From Planctomycetota bacterium (GTDB taxonomy: Bacteria > Planctomycetota > SZUA-567 > JAKLDR01), in contig JAKLDR010000027.1 in assembly GCA_022703445.1 (NCBI GenBank), positions 1 to 44,585 on the forward strand: a DNA stretch of 44,585 nt, in the 5' to 3' direction. Each line of letters opens with the position of its first letter. The stretch's first letter is position 1. Made by a program: the position numbers and the translations under genes. The notes under the pieces were generated by a model. The model did not search any database. It was not told where the DNA came from and saw only the letters and a list, made by a program, of their open reading frames with translations. Of this stretch, positions 24,503 through 33,602 are shown piece by piece.

Positions 24503-26881
24503 CTACTTCCCCTTCTGCGCCTTCCAGCACAGGAAGTGCAGGATAGTCCCAGCGCGGAGGTTCATCGGCGGCCGAACAGTCCAGTCCTTGCAGCCCTCGG
24601 CGTAAACGATGGGCGTGCGCGACTCCGGGAAGCCGTCGGCGAAGCAGCGCATGCCCTTCTCGACCATCTTCCTGTCCCCGGAGCTGGCCCCCAGGTAGCC
24701 GTAGACGTCCGAGAAGAAGAGCGGCCCCTCGTAGAAGGTCGGGGGCGGGCCCTTCTCGGCGATGGCCTTGAGCAGGCCGGCGACCCTCTCGTCCTTGGTG
24801 CGATAGCAGTAGTCGCAGAGCGCGGCGACTCCGTAGCTCAGCTGTTGACCGAACGCCTGGTAACCCTGTCCGGCGTTCTCCCGGCCGGGGTCGAACATGT
24901 GCGGGCCCTTTTCCTTGCTGACCGGCAGGAGCCAGTTGTCGATCAGCAGTTTCACGTCGGCGAGGTATCTGTCCTCGCCGGTCAGCGCGTGGAGCGACAT
25001 CAGGTTGCTGACGGTCAGGAGCGTCCCCTGGAGCGAGTCGTCGCCGCAGGGCCACGCACCGGGCTTGGACTTGAGCGGCGCGAGGTACGACTCCTGCATG
25101 CCCTTGTAGTTGCGCTCGGCGCACTCCCGGGCCTTGGGGTCGCCGGTGAGCATGTAGTAGAGGACGAGCCCGCCCAGCCAGTTGCGACAGGCCATGGGCT
25201 GGCCCATGGAGTACTCGTCGCTCCAGCTGGTGTGCGTCTCCGTCTGCGAACCGTCACCACGGAAGAGCGCCCGGTAGGGGGCCGCGTCGCGGTCGGACCA
25301 GTTCTGATCGACTTCCTCCAGGTGCCTGGCCATCTCCGTGCCCAGCCCCAACAGGCCGGGGTTTCCCGTCCGCATGTAGTGCAGCAGGGCCGACCAGGCC
25401 CAGTCGGAGTGCAGGCTGCGGTTCTGCAGCCAGCCAGAGTAGTAGCCGCCGCTGGCCGAGACCACGTCGCCGAAGTCCATCCATCCGTACCAGCGGCCGG
25501 CAGTGGTCCGGGCATGAACCAGGCTGGTCTTGCTCTTCGGGTCGAGCAGGTTCCCCGCCATGTTGTCACGGAAGGTCAGCTTCCAGTCGAGCTCTTCGTC
25601 GCCGGTCTTGGCCCCGGCCGGCGCGAAGAGGATGTTGGCGGCCTCGGTGGAAGCGAAGTACTCGGGATTGACCGCGGCCAGCGGCGCGGAGAGCTCCGCG
25701 GCGGTCTCGGCCGCCGACCGGCCGGAGAAGTCGAGGGCGAGTTCGTGGCCCTTGTGGACGCCGCCGGGCAGTGCGGTCAGGCCGTCCCTGCGGGTCCATT
25801 CCCACCACTTGTCCATGCCGAGGCCCTTGCGCGGCCACTGCCCGTCGGTCGGCCACAGCCAGAAGCGCAGCGTTCCGGAGTCGAACTCCAGGGCCTGATC
25901 GTAGTTCTGCCAGAAGTCGCGGACCGCGGCGACGAGCCGGAGCCTGCCGCCGGCCACGCTGACGATGCCGTCCGTCCGCGCGCCCTTGGCCAGCTCCTTG
26001 CCGTCCGAGGTAACCCGGTAAGCCAGCTTGTCGTAGGTGCCGCCCGGGCAGGTCTGGCTAACCCGCAGCTTGCCGGTGGCCTTGACGCCCTCGCAGGAGA
26101 CCTCCGCACCGGCAGCGCCATCGAGGGCGAGCTCCACGGCCAGGCCCTTGAAGAAGAACCACTCGCTCTTGGCCTTGAAGCCGTGGGCGCCGTTGTTCTC
26201 GAGCCAGACCCGGACCTTGAGCATCTTGCTCCCGGCGTAGGCCGTGGTGCGAACGGTGTAGCCGAGGCGGCCGTCGTGCACGCCGGGGAAGACGCCCCGG
26301 ACGCAGACGGTGGCGCGCATCGGCCCCGCGGCCTCCACCTTCACCTCCGAGGGCGCGCCGGCTGGGGTCTGCTTGCCGTCCTCGGTCGTGAGCACCAGCC
26401 CCCGGCTGCCGGCGGCGAGCAGTTCCGCGCCGTCGACCTTCAGCGATTTGAAGAGACTGGACTCCTTCTTGCTGATGGAGATGGAGAGCGGCCCGGTGGA
26501 AACGGCCACCTCCTCGGCGCCGTCGGTCACCTTGACCGGCCCGGCCGGTGCCGGGCCCGCGCCGCCATCGCGCACTGCGAGCTTGGCCTTGCCGCCGGCG
26601 TCGACTTCGAGCTGACAGTCCATGAGCACCCAGCGCACCGAGCCGTCGCTCCATTTGGCGAGGGTCGCGAACTGCGCCGGGACGGCCTTGCCGCCGACCT
26701 GCGCCGAGAGCGCCGTGGCGTCCTTTACCGCACCCTGCGCAAAGGGCACGCCGCAGGTGACCGCCGCGGGCTTGCGGGCGACGCCGGCGGATTCCTGCAC
26801 GGTCAGCTCCGCCTCAAGCGCCGACGCCGGCATGGAGGCGCAGAGGGCCAGAGCGACCGTCACGATCATGTGCGTTCTCAT
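24503..26881 (-). CDS. PcRGLX/YetA-like secreted protein with RIFT-barrel N-domain (putative polysaccharide lyase-like)
   Basis: A 792-residue protein with signal peptide MRTHMIVTVALALCASMPASA. The N-terminal 80-100 residues (VTCGVPFAQGAVKDATALSAQVGGKAVPAQFATLAKWSDGSVRWVLMDCQ) are typical of the RIFT-barrel domain of PcRGLX/YetA-like proteins. The family's founder is an exo-rhamnogalacturonan lyase. The middle is beta-rich. The C-terminal half is helical, with HSDWAWSALLHYMRTGNP, QPMACRNWLGGLVLYYMLTGD and SLHALTGEDRYL repeats suggesting an alpha/alpha toroid. Substrate is not assigned. It lies 9 nt from each neighbour in the operon. Confidence 0.75.
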   Translation of the reverse strand: MRTHMIVTVALALCASMPASALEAELTVQESAGVARKPAAVTCGVPFAQGAVKDATALSAQVGGKAVPAQFATLAKWSDGSVRWVLMDCQLEVDAGGKAKLAVRDGGAGPAPAGPVKVTDGAEEVAVSTGPLSISISKKESSLFKSLKVDGAELLAAGSRGLVLTTEDGKQTPAGAPSEVKVEAAGPMRATVCVRGVFPGVHDGRLGYTVRTTAYAGSKMLKVRVWLENNGAHGFKAKSEWFFFKGLAVELALDGAAGAEVSCEGVKATGKLRVSQTCPGGTYDKLAYRVTSDGKELAKGARTDGIVSVAGGRLRLVAAVRDFWQNYDQALEFDSGTLRFWLWPTDGQWPRKGLGMDKWWEWTRRDGLTALPGGVHKGHELALDFSGRSAAETAAELSAPLAAVNPEYFASTEAANILFAPAGAKTGDEELDWKLTFRDNMAGNLLDPKSKTSLVHARTTAGRWYGWMDFGDVVSASGGYYSGWLQNRSLHSDWAWSALLHYMRTGNPGLLGLGTEMARHLEEVDQNWSDRDAAPYRALFRGDGSQTETHTSWSDEYSMGQPMACRNWLGGLVLYYMLTGDPKARECAERNYKGMQESYLAPLKSKPGAWPCGDDSLQGTLLTVSNLMSLHALTGEDRYLADVKLLIDNWLLPVSKEKGPHMFDPGRENAGQGYQAFGQQLSYGVAALCDYCYRTKDERVAGLLKAIAEKGPPPTFYEGPLFFSDVYGYLGASSGDRKMVEKGMRCFADGFPESRTPIVYAEGCKDWTVRPPMNLRAGTILHFLCWKAQKGK

Positions 26882-26890
26882 GGTCGCCCC

Positions 26891-29581
26891 CTACTTTCCG
26901 ATCTTCTCAGCCACTTCGCCGGCCAGGCGATAGAGCCGCTCGGTCTGTTCCGGCCAGTCGACGCCGGCAGCAAAGGCCGCACCCTGCCAACCCTCCGCGA
27001 AATGCACCAGCCGCTGGCGGTCCTCCATGAACCTGGCCGCCCGGGCGGCGAGCTCCTCCCCGAGCTTGGCCCGCTGGGCCTTGTCGACCAGCGCCCGGTC
27101 GATGACCACTCGGGCCTCCATGGCCTGGGCGCCCTCGCGCATGGCCTCCGCCCGGATCGTGGAGATGGGCCCGTTGGGGCCCGGCGCCAGCAGCCACTGC
27201 GTGCAGCACAGCAGCGAGAGCTGGCCCCAGTAGGTCTCCGGGTACCGGCCGCAGAGCTGCCCGCGCCAGTTGCCCCGCGAATCCTTGAAGACCGGCCAGA
27301 AATCCACGCCGATCCGACCCAGGCCCTTGACTCCGTCGTTGGCCGCGCCCTCCTTGCCGCCGTGAACCTGGGCGCTGGCCGCCATCCACTTCTCGGCCAG
27401 GTTCATGCCGATATTGGGCGGGGCGGTCTGGGCCAGGCCGTAGCGGGAGTTGAGCGTCAGGCGGAAGTCGCTCTTCCAGCCGTGTCCGGCGGGTCCGAAC
27501 TCCGGCAGGGTGGGACCGCAGCCCACGCCCCAGACCGACGAGCAAACTCCGACCTTATGGCCGTAGTGCTCGGCGCAGTAGAAGTGGCTGTGGGCCGCGA
27601 AGAGCACGCCCGGCCCGGCCGCGGCGAACTCGCTCATGGCCTGCTTGGTCGGGCGATGGTCGCCGATCAGGCCGATCACCAGCGACTTCTCCATACCGCG
27701 GTCCTTGAGCAGCTTCTGCATGGCCGGGATCAGCTTGCCCCAGAGCTCCTGAGATTCCGGCGTGCCCCAGTCCGGGCCAAGGATCTCGCGCAGCTCGCCG
27801 GTCTTGGGGTTGCGGAGGGTCAGCAGGATCGGCCGGTCGTGGGTCCGTGAAGGCGCGTTGGGATTGCCGGCGTGCCCCTGGGTGTCCGGAGCCTCCCAGG
27901 CGTAGAGCACCACCGAGGGGATCTTGCCCAGGCGCTTGGCCGCCACGTCCACGTACTTCTCGACGATGGAGAGGTCGGGCTCCAGCGCGCCGTCCTTGCC
28001 GCGCACCCAGAGGACCATGGCATGCTCGTTGCCCAGGTGGGTGCGGCGGATGGCCGTGACGTAGAGCGTCCGGCAGCCGAGCGGCGCGATCATCGCGAAC
28101 GTCCGGTCGAGGAGCTTGAGGTGCTCCTCCGACCAGAGCTCGACGCCGTAGCGCATGGCCAGCGACTCCGGCGACTGCATGAAGTCGTTGTGCACCGCGC
28201 CCTCGCCCAGGGCGGGCAGCTTCCAGGCCGACACCCTGAGCTTCAGCTGGACGGCCTGGGGCGGCGCGCCCTCCGCCGAGACGGTCAGAGCCCCGGAGTA
28301 GTCCCCGGGCGCGGCGTCGGCCGGCACCGCCACGCTGATCCACAGCGGCTGCACGGCCAGGCCGGTCTCGGCCAAGGCCGGCACCGGGCTGGGCGCGGCC
28401 TCGGCCAGGGCGTCGAAACCCGTCGGCGCGTCCGACCGCCCCTCGGGCAGCGCGTAGCGCACCTGCAGAGCCGAGGCCGGAATGGTTCCCGGGCCCTTGA
28501 GCTCACCGGCCTCGACCTTCAGGCCCTTGATGGGCCCGCTCGAGCCGGCCAGGACGAGCCCCGAGCCGGCGCCGCCGCGCGGCGCGACCAGCTTCACCGG
28601 AGCGAGCGCCGCGAGCGCGCCGCCGGGATCCTTGCCGAGCGGGGCCTGGACGATGGCCTGGTTCCAGAGCCGCAGTCCCTGGAGCCTGGCCGGCCCGGTC
28701 GCCGGAGTCAGCGCTCCGCCGGCCGGCGCGGAGAGCGTCAGCTCGGCGAGCCCCACTGGCGACCAGCCCACCGGCAGGCCCAGCCAGCCCTTGGAGAAGC
28801 ACGTCCGGCCATCCACGCTGCTGCCCCGCAGCATGCAGATCTTGTCCAGGGGAGCCCGGTGAACCTCCACGGCCAGGATGTTCTCGCCCTTGCGGAGCTT
28901 CTCCGCGGGGATCTGGCACCCCTCCAGGCGCCGGTTGAACTCGGCCTTGCCCGCGAAGCCCTTGGCGTCCAGCACAGCACCGCCTGCGCCGGTGTGGGCG
29001 GCCTCCGGATACGGCTCGGCCAGGGCTCCGATGCCGGTTTGGCCGGCCATCAGGTCCTTGCGGGCCACCTCTTCGCCGTTGAGGTAGACCACGATCCCGC
29101 CGCGGTAGGCGGCAAAGAGCGTCAGGGCCTGGCAGGCCGCCGGGTCGGCCACCTCGAAGCGCCCGCGGGCCAGGATCAGCTTCCAGCCCTCGTCCATGGC
29201 GAACTCGGGCGGCCCGGCGCCGCGCCACCACTGGCTGTCGTCGAAGTCCGGCTTGGCCCAGCCGGCGGGAGTGGACTCCGGCAGGCGGTACTCCTTGGCC
29301 TTCTCCACGGTGCAGTCGGAGACGTCCAGGCTCTTGCCCGCGGACAGACCCTTCTTGGGCCAGTAGACCACCTTCTCGACTTTGCCGGGCTCGGTGAGGA
29401 TCTCGGCGGTCTCGCGCACCAGCTGGAAGCGCCACATGCTCTTCTTGAGGTCGAGCACCGGCGCGCCGCCGGCCGACGGGGCCTTGGGTGACTCCCCGGC
29501 GCGGGCATCGGGAACAGACAGGGCCCAGACGAGGAACCCGAGGCTCAGGATCCAGAAGCCAACGAGTCTGCTGCTGATCAT
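26891..29581 (-). CDS. Large secreted putative glycoside hydrolase (DUF4091/GH123-like architecture)
   Basis: An 896-residue protein from ATG 29581, preceded by GGAGGG at 6 nt; signal peptide ISSRLVGFWILSLGFLVWALSVPDARA. Residues about 60-260 form a jelly-roll galactose-binding-like domain (FDDSQWWRGAGPPEF, GGIVVYLNGEEVAR, RKGENILAVEVHR). Beta-sandwich domains follow (WISVAVPADAAPGDYSGALTV). From about 480 a TIM-barrel-like part has VHNDFMQSPESLAMRYGVELWSEEH, VVLYAWEAPDTQGH (candidate acidic residue E) and VIGLIGDHRPTKQ. The layout matches DUF4091/GH123-type proteins, but I cannot fix the catalytic pair or family. Longer upstream frames lack initiation signals. Confidence 0.65.
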   Translation of the reverse strand: MISSRLVGFWILSLGFLVWALSVPDARAGESPKAPSAGGAPVLDLKKSMWRFQLVRETAEILTEPGKVEKVVYWPKKGLSAGKSLDVSDCTVEKAKEYRLPESTPAGWAKPDFDDSQWWRGAGPPEFAMDEGWKLILARGRFEVADPAACQALTLFAAYRGGIVVYLNGEEVARKDLMAGQTGIGALAEPYPEAAHTGAGGAVLDAKGFAGKAEFNRRLEGCQIPAEKLRKGENILAVEVHRAPLDKICMLRGSSVDGRTCFSKGWLGLPVGWSPVGLAELTLSAPAGGALTPATGPARLQGLRLWNQAIVQAPLGKDPGGALAALAPVKLVAPRGGAGSGLVLAGSSGPIKGLKVEAGELKGPGTIPASALQVRYALPEGRSDAPTGFDALAEAAPSPVPALAETGLAVQPLWISVAVPADAAPGDYSGALTVSAEGAPPQAVQLKLRVSAWKLPALGEGAVHNDFMQSPESLAMRYGVELWSEEHLKLLDRTFAMIAPLGCRTLYVTAIRRTHLGNEHAMVLWVRGKDGALEPDLSIVEKYVDVAAKRLGKIPSVVLYAWEAPDTQGHAGNPNAPSRTHDRPILLTLRNPKTGELREILGPDWGTPESQELWGKLIPAMQKLLKDRGMEKSLVIGLIGDHRPTKQAMSEFAAAGPGVLFAAHSHFYCAEHYGHKVGVCSSVWGVGCGPTLPEFGPAGHGWKSDFRLTLNSRYGLAQTAPPNIGMNLAEKWMAASAQVHGGKEGAANDGVKGLGRIGVDFWPVFKDSRGNWRGQLCGRYPETYWGQLSLLCCTQWLLAPGPNGPISTIRAEAMREGAQAMEARVVIDRALVDKAQRAKLGEELAARAARFMEDRQRLVHFAEGWQGAAFAAGVDWPEQTERLYRLAGEVAEKIGK

Positions 29582-29594
29582 GGCAGGCCCTCCG

Positions 29595-30419
29595 TCACTT
29601 GGCGGTCTGAGTGTCAACCTTGGCCGGCGCGGCCGGGTCCTTGACCGCGCCCTCCCTGCCCTTGTCGGAAGCCGGAGTCGGCAGCGGGCGCGGAGTTCCG
29701 GCTTCGGCCAGCGGCTTGCCGAACCCCAGGAGCTTCCCGAGCGCGTCGACCACGACGCGGTAGCCCTCGTCGGTGAGGTGCACGCCGTCCCGGGTGAACT
29801 CCTTCTCGCCCTTGGGATCCGCCTCCTTGAAGGCGGCGAAGACGTCCAGGTAGAGCGCCCCCTCCTCAGCGGCGATCTTTCGGGCCATTTCACCGGTCTC
29901 GGCCATCCGGGCCTTGGCGAACCGCTCCCAGCCCTTGGCCAGCAGCTTGCTTGAGACGGGCGGCGGGCCCATGACCACGGTGAGCACCTTGGCTTCCCGG
30001 AGCTGTCGGAGGATCGCCCGCATCGGCGGCTCGAAGCGCGTCTTCTCGATCTGCCAGCCGGCCTCGTTGGTGCCGTAGATGACGATGCAGACCGTCGGCT
30101 TGTAGGTTTCGATCACCTTAGTGAGCCGCTTGGCGCCGCCCTCGGCGATCTCCCCGCCGGATCCGGCCCGGGCCAGCTTGATCGCCTCCCCGCCCTGCAC
30201 GAGAGCCGGATACTGCTTCTTCAGATCCTCCTCCAGGCACTTCATGGCCGGCTGGGCGCAGTCGGCGATGGAGTTGCCGAAGAAGAGGACCACGTCCTTG
30301 GGCCGGAGGAGACAGGTCTCGGCGTCCGCGGCGGCCTTGGGCGGCTCGCCGGCCGGCGCTGCCGTCAGGGCCCACGCCAGGCTCAACACAGCCACCGCGG
30401 TTACCCTCATGCTGCTCAT
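29595..30419 (-). CDS. Secreted SGNH/GDSL-type hydrolase
   Basis: A 274-residue protein with signal peptide MSSMRVTAVAVLSLAWALTAAPA. SGNH blocks: FFGNSIAD (nucleophile S50), GSGGE near 87-90, YGTNE (N118) and DGVHLTDEGY (D211, H214). These are esterases or acetyl hydrolases, often deacetylating carbohydrates, which fits the glycan locus. The tail after 230 is a Pro/Ala-rich disordered stretch. ATG chosen at 30419, following GGGAG. It is 23 nt after the regulator gene and 13 nt before the glycosidase. Confidence 0.85.
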   Translation of the reverse strand: MSSMRVTAVAVLSLAWALTAAPAGEPPKAAADAETCLLRPKDVVLFFGNSIADCAQPAMKCLEEDLKKQYPALVQGGEAIKLARAGSGGEIAEGGAKRLTKVIETYKPTVCIVIYGTNEAGWQIEKTRFEPPMRAILRQLREAKVLTVVMGPPPVSSKLLAKGWERFAKARMAETGEMARKIAAEEGALYLDVFAAFKEADPKGEKEFTRDGVHLTDEGYRVVVDALGKLLGFGKPLAEAGTPRPLPTPASDKGREGAVKDPAAPAKVDTQTAK

Positions 30420-30442
30420 CGTGCCATCTCCCTTGCTGTCGC

Positions 30443-31549
30443 TCACTCCGCCAGCCTCAGGCGGCTGGGGATCTTGATCATGACCGGCGGCGACTTCGGG
30501 TCCGCCCGGCGCTCGGCCAGCCGGGCGACCGCCGTGCGCGCCAGCCGGTCGACGTCCCAGACCACCGCCGGAGGCACCGGCCCGCCCGCGAAGTTGGGCC
30601 GGTACTCGCCCTGATAGTCGCCCTCCGTGGACCAGCCGACCATCTCGAAGTCCCGCCCGGGAACGAGGCCGAGCTCCCTCGCCGCCTGGGCGGTGACGGC
30701 CGAAATCCCCTGCCACAGGGTGAGCAGCGCCCGCGGCCGGTCCGGACGCGAGAGGTATTCGCGGACCATCCGCACGCGCTCGGTGACGTCCGTCTCGGGA
30801 AGGGCCAGCTGCCACTCGGGTGGCAGGGCCGCTCCGCTCTCGTTCAGCGCCGCGGAGGCGCCGCCGAAGCGCTCGGACCCCTGGCGCGTCCAGCCCTTGG
30901 GACCGATCCAGCCCACGGAGCGGTGGCTCCGCCCCGCGAGCCACGAGCCGGCCAGGTAGCCGCCCAGGAACCCGTCCTGGACCACCGAGTCGGCGTCCAC
31001 GTTCTCGTGCCAGTGATCCACGGCCACCGTGGAGACGCCCAGGCGCCTGACCGCCGTCAGCACGTCGGGGGAGAAGGAGTCGACTATTGCGCCGCAGACC
31101 TTGAGATCGCGCAGCCGCTCCACTATGCCACCGGCCGCCACCGGCTCGCACTCTACGGCCAGGAGCATCCAGCCGCGCTCGGCCGCCGCCTGCTGCAGGC
31201 TGTCGAGCATGCTCCTGCGCAGGTTGTCCCACACCGCGGATCCGCTCGGGGACTGCGGCGTGAGGACGAAGGCCACCGGCGCACCGCGGTCCGGGTCGTT
31301 GCTGCGCGAGAGCACCCGGTGGCCGCGGCCGTGCTCGGCGGAGATCCAGCCCTCGGCAGCCAATCCCTGCAGCGCGTGATAGACGGTCTTGTGGGCCAAC
31401 CTGTAGTCGGCGCTGAGTTTGCGGACACTGGGCAGGAAATCGCCGGGACGATAGGTGCCGGCGGCAATCGCCGCCCTTAGAGTGCTGCTAAGTCCACTCG
31501 CAACAGGCCCTCCTGCAAGCTGATGCATCGTTTTAATTGTGTTATCCAT
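30443..31549 (-). CDS. GntR-type winged-helix regulator with LacI-like sugar-binding domain
   Basis: A 368-residue protein. Residues 15-80 are a GntR winged helix (STLRAAIAAGTYRPGDFLPSVRKLSADYRLAHKTVYHALQGLAAEGWI, then EHGRGHRVL). Residues 90-365 form a periplasmic-binding-protein/LacI-type sensor fold (VAFVLTPQS, VCGAIVDSFSPDVLTAVRRLGVSTVAVDH, RSVGWIGP, ALLTLWQGISAVTAQAARELGLVPGRDFEMVGW). This combination, as in AraR, senses sugars and usually represses the adjacent catabolic genes. It heads the minus-strand glycan locus and likely controls it. AGGAGAAC precedes the ATG. A GTGT-N7-ACAC inverted repeat (31562-31576), 13 nt upstream of the start, is a possible operator. Confidence 0.88.
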   Translation of the reverse strand: MDNTIKTMHQLAGGPVASGLSSTLRAAIAAGTYRPGDFLPSVRKLSADYRLAHKTVYHALQGLAAEGWISAEHGRGHRVLSRSNDPDRGAPVAFVLTPQSPSGSAVWDNLRRSMLDSLQQAAAERGWMLLAVECEPVAAGGIVERLRDLKVCGAIVDSFSPDVLTAVRRLGVSTVAVDHWHENVDADSVVQDGFLGGYLAGSWLAGRSHRSVGWIGPKGWTRQGSERFGGASAALNESGAALPPEWQLALPETDVTERVRMVREYLSRPDRPRALLTLWQGISAVTAQAARELGLVPGRDFEMVGWSTEGDYQGEYRPNFAGGPVPPAVVWDVDRLARTAVARLAERRADPKSPPVMIKIPSRLRLAE

Positions 31550-31636
31550 GCTGTTCTCCTAGTGTTTCCAATACACCCATGGCCTCGGGTTGTCCGGCAC
31601 AAACCTGGGAAATCTGCGCGGACTCCTGGCGGAGGC

Positions 31637-32608
31637 TCAGGCCGGTTTGGTCAGCCCGGGAATGCCGGCAGCCAGCTCGGAAGAGCTCCGCTCCGCAGTT
31701 GGGGAGAGCCAGGCGAATCCCGGGATCTTCCGGAAGGCGCCCAGCTGCCGCCTGGCGAAGTGCCGGGTGTTGCGCTTGGTGAGGTAGACCGCCTCGTCGA
31801 GCGGGATCTCGCCGGCCAGGTGCCGGCTGAGTTCGCGGTAGCCCAGCGCCTGCAGGGCCTCGCGCGAGGGCCGCTCCGGGGCGGCGAGCAGCGCTCGAAC
31901 CTCCTCCAGGAATCCGGCGGCCATCATGGCCTCGACCCGCGAGTCGATGCGCCGGTAGAGCTCGGCGCGCGGCCGCTCCACGCCAGCCAGCCGAAAGTCG
32001 TAGCCCGACCGGAGCTGGCCGAACTGGCGCTGCTCGGCCGAAATCGGCCGGCCGGTCAGCCGCCACACCTCGAGCGCCCGCTCGATCCGACGGATGTCGC
32101 GCGCGCCGATCTTCGCTGCGGCCGCAGGGTCTACTGCGGCGAGTTCGGCGTGGAGCTTCTCGACACCCTCGGCCTCGGCGCGCGCGCGGAGAGCGGCGCG
32201 GAGAGCGGCGTCGCGCGGCGGTCCCGGGAAGAGCCCGTAGAGCAGCGCCCGGCAATAAAGCGGCGAGCCACCCTCGAAGACGATCGGCGCCCCGCGCCCG
32301 GCCGCCTCGGCGATGGCCCGATCGGCGGCCTCGAGCCACCTGCCCACGTTGAACTCCTCGGACGGCTCGACGAGGTCGAGCAGGTGCCAGCGCAGCCCGG
32401 CGCGCTCGGCCGCCGCGGGCTTGGCCGTGCCGATGTCCATCCCGCGGTAGACCTTCATGGAGTCCATGGAGGCCAGCTCCGCCCCGAGGAGCCGGGCGAG
32501 CTCGACGGCCACGTCGGTCTTGCCGCTGGCGGTGGCGCCGACCAGAACGAAAACAACAGGTTCCTGGTTCCTGGTTCCTAGTTCCTGGTTCAGGTTCGAA
32601 CCGGTCAC
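31637..32608 (-). CDS. miaA: tRNA dimethylallyltransferase
   Basis: About 323 residues. It transfers the dimethylallyl group to A37 of UNN-reading tRNAs. P-loop VGATASGKTD, DSMKVYRGMDIGTAKP, DLVEPSEEFNVGRW, FEGGSPLYCRALLYGLFPG, LQALGYRELSRHLAGE and TKRNTRHFARRQLGAF are all present. Initiation is chosen at GTG 32608 because GGGAGGAG sits 6 nt upstream; the ATG at 32635 lacks any such site and lies in a repeat arm. With this start the first about 16 residues (TGSNLNQELGTRNQEP) are encoded by the other arm of element D and precede the normal MiaA N-terminus. The gene follows xerC/D, with the repeat in between. Confidence 0.93.
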   Translation of the reverse strand: MTGSNLNQELGTRNQEPVVFVLVGATASGKTDVAVELARLLGAELASMDSMKVYRGMDIGTAKPAAAERAGLRWHLLDLVEPSEEFNVGRWLEAADRAIAEAAGRGAPIVFEGGSPLYCRALLYGLFPGPPRDAALRAALRARAEAEGVEKLHAELAAVDPAAAAKIGARDIRRIERALEVWRLTGRPISAEQRQFGQLRSGYDFRLAGVERPRAELYRRIDSRVEAMMAAGFLEEVRALLAAPERPSREALQALGYRELSRHLAGEIPLDEAVYLTKRNTRHFARRQLGAFRKIPGFAWLSPTAERSSSELAAGIPGLTKPA

Positions 32609-32655
32609 CGCGGGCTCCTCCCAACCAGGAACCATGAACCAGGAACGAGGAACAT
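32559..32655. repeat. Heptamer-unit inverted repeat, element D (GGTTCCT type)
   Basis: Left arm is three GGTTCCT units, then AGTTCCT and GGTTCAG (32559-32593). Right arm is CCAGGAA/CCATGAA/CCAGGAA/CGAGGAA (32625-32652). The period is 7 throughout. One arm codes for the MiaA N-terminus; the spacer contains its Shine-Dalgarno sequence and GTG. Confidence 0.85.
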
Positions 32656-32657
32656 GG

Positions 32658-33590
32658 TCATCCCCTCGGGTGGAACTTCCGGTGCGCCTCGACCAGCGCC
32701 CGGCGGTCCAGGTGGGTGTAGATCTGGGTGGTGGTCGGCGAGGAGTGGCCGAGCATCTCCTGGATGACGCGGAGCCCCGCGCCGCCCTGGAGCATGTGGG
32801 TCGCGAAGCTGTGGCGCAGCGTGTGGGTGCTGGCCGGCTTGCGGACCCCGGCCGCGGCCAGGTAGTACTTCACCAGCCGCCATACGTTGGTGCGGTCGAG
32901 CCGCGCGCCGCTGCGGCTCAGGAAGAGGAAGGGGGACTCCTTGCCGTGGAGCAGCGCCGGCCGGCCGAGCCCCAGGTACGAGGAGATCGCCGCGCGCGCC
33001 GCCTCGCCCACCGGCACGATCCGCTCCTTGGAGCCCTTGCCCCGGCAGCGCAGGTAGCCGATGTCCAGGTTCACCGCGGCCAGTTCCAGGTCGGCGACCT
33101 CGCTGGCCCGGCAGCCGGTGGCATAGAGGGTCTCGAGCAGCGCCGTGTCCCGCAGGTACAGCGCCCGGTGGAAGGCGGCGCGTCTGCGGCCGAGCAGGGC
33201 CTTCATCTCCGCCGCCGGCGCGGCCAGCATGGCGGCCACGTCGGCCGGCGAGAGCACCCGCGGCAGGCGCTCCCAGGTCTCCGGGCGCTCGAGGATCCCG
33301 GAGGGGTCCGCCGCCCGCGGGTTCTCCGACCGCAGGAAGCGGTAGAACATCCGGATGGCGGCGATCCGCCTCGAGACGGTGGCGCCGCTGGTGCGCTTGG
33401 CCTCGCCGGCCAGGAAGCTGAGCAGGTCGTCGCGGGTGGCCGCGGCCAGCGCCTGTCCGCCCAGGCTGGCGAGCAGGAGTTCCAGGTCGTGCCGGTAGGC
33501 GACCAGCGTGTTCTCGGCCAGCCCGCACTCCGCCCGCAGATAGTCCAGGAATGAGCTCAGGTCGGGGTCGGTCACGGTCTGCGTGCTCAT
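32658..33590 (-). CDS. Tyrosine recombinase of the XerC/XerD type
   Basis: A 310-residue protein of Xer length. The SAM-like core-binding domain occupies 1-95 (ENTLVAYRHDLELLLASL, SRRIAAIRMFYRFL). The catalytic domain has the full set: Arg in ATGCRASEVADL, Lys in GKGSKERIVPVG, HTLRHSFATHML (H-x2-R), GHSS and the nucleophile Tyr in IYTHLD. Xer proteins resolve chromosome dimers at dif. Its place among housekeeping genes and normal length argue for a host Xer rather than a phage integrase; XerC versus XerD is not decided. No dif-like site is seen nearby. Confidence 0.9.
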   Translation of the reverse strand: MSTQTVTDPDLSSFLDYLRAECGLAENTLVAYRHDLELLLASLGGQALAAATRDDLLSFLAGEAKRTSGATVSRRIAAIRMFYRFLRSENPRAADPSGILERPETWERLPRVLSPADVAAMLAAPAAEMKALLGRRRAAFHRALYLRDTALLETLYATGCRASEVADLELAAVNLDIGYLRCRGKGSKERIVPVGEAARAAISSYLGLGRPALLHGKESPFLFLSRSGARLDRTNVWRLVKYYLAAAGVRKPASTHTLRHSFATHMLQGGAGLRVIQEMLGHSSPTTTQIYTHLDRRALVEAHRKFHPRG

Positions 33591-33602
33591 GCCGTCGGTT
33601 TC

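Noticed and set aside
32609..32635. ATG at 32635 as the miaA start
   Set aside because: No Shine-Dalgarno upstream and located in a repeat arm; GTG 32608 has a strong site at proper spacing.
32658..33590. Tyrosine recombinase as integrase of a mobile element
   Set aside because: Normal Xer length and motifs, lies among housekeeping genes (miaA, ispDF, radA), no tRNA-flanked attachment repeats or phage genes.
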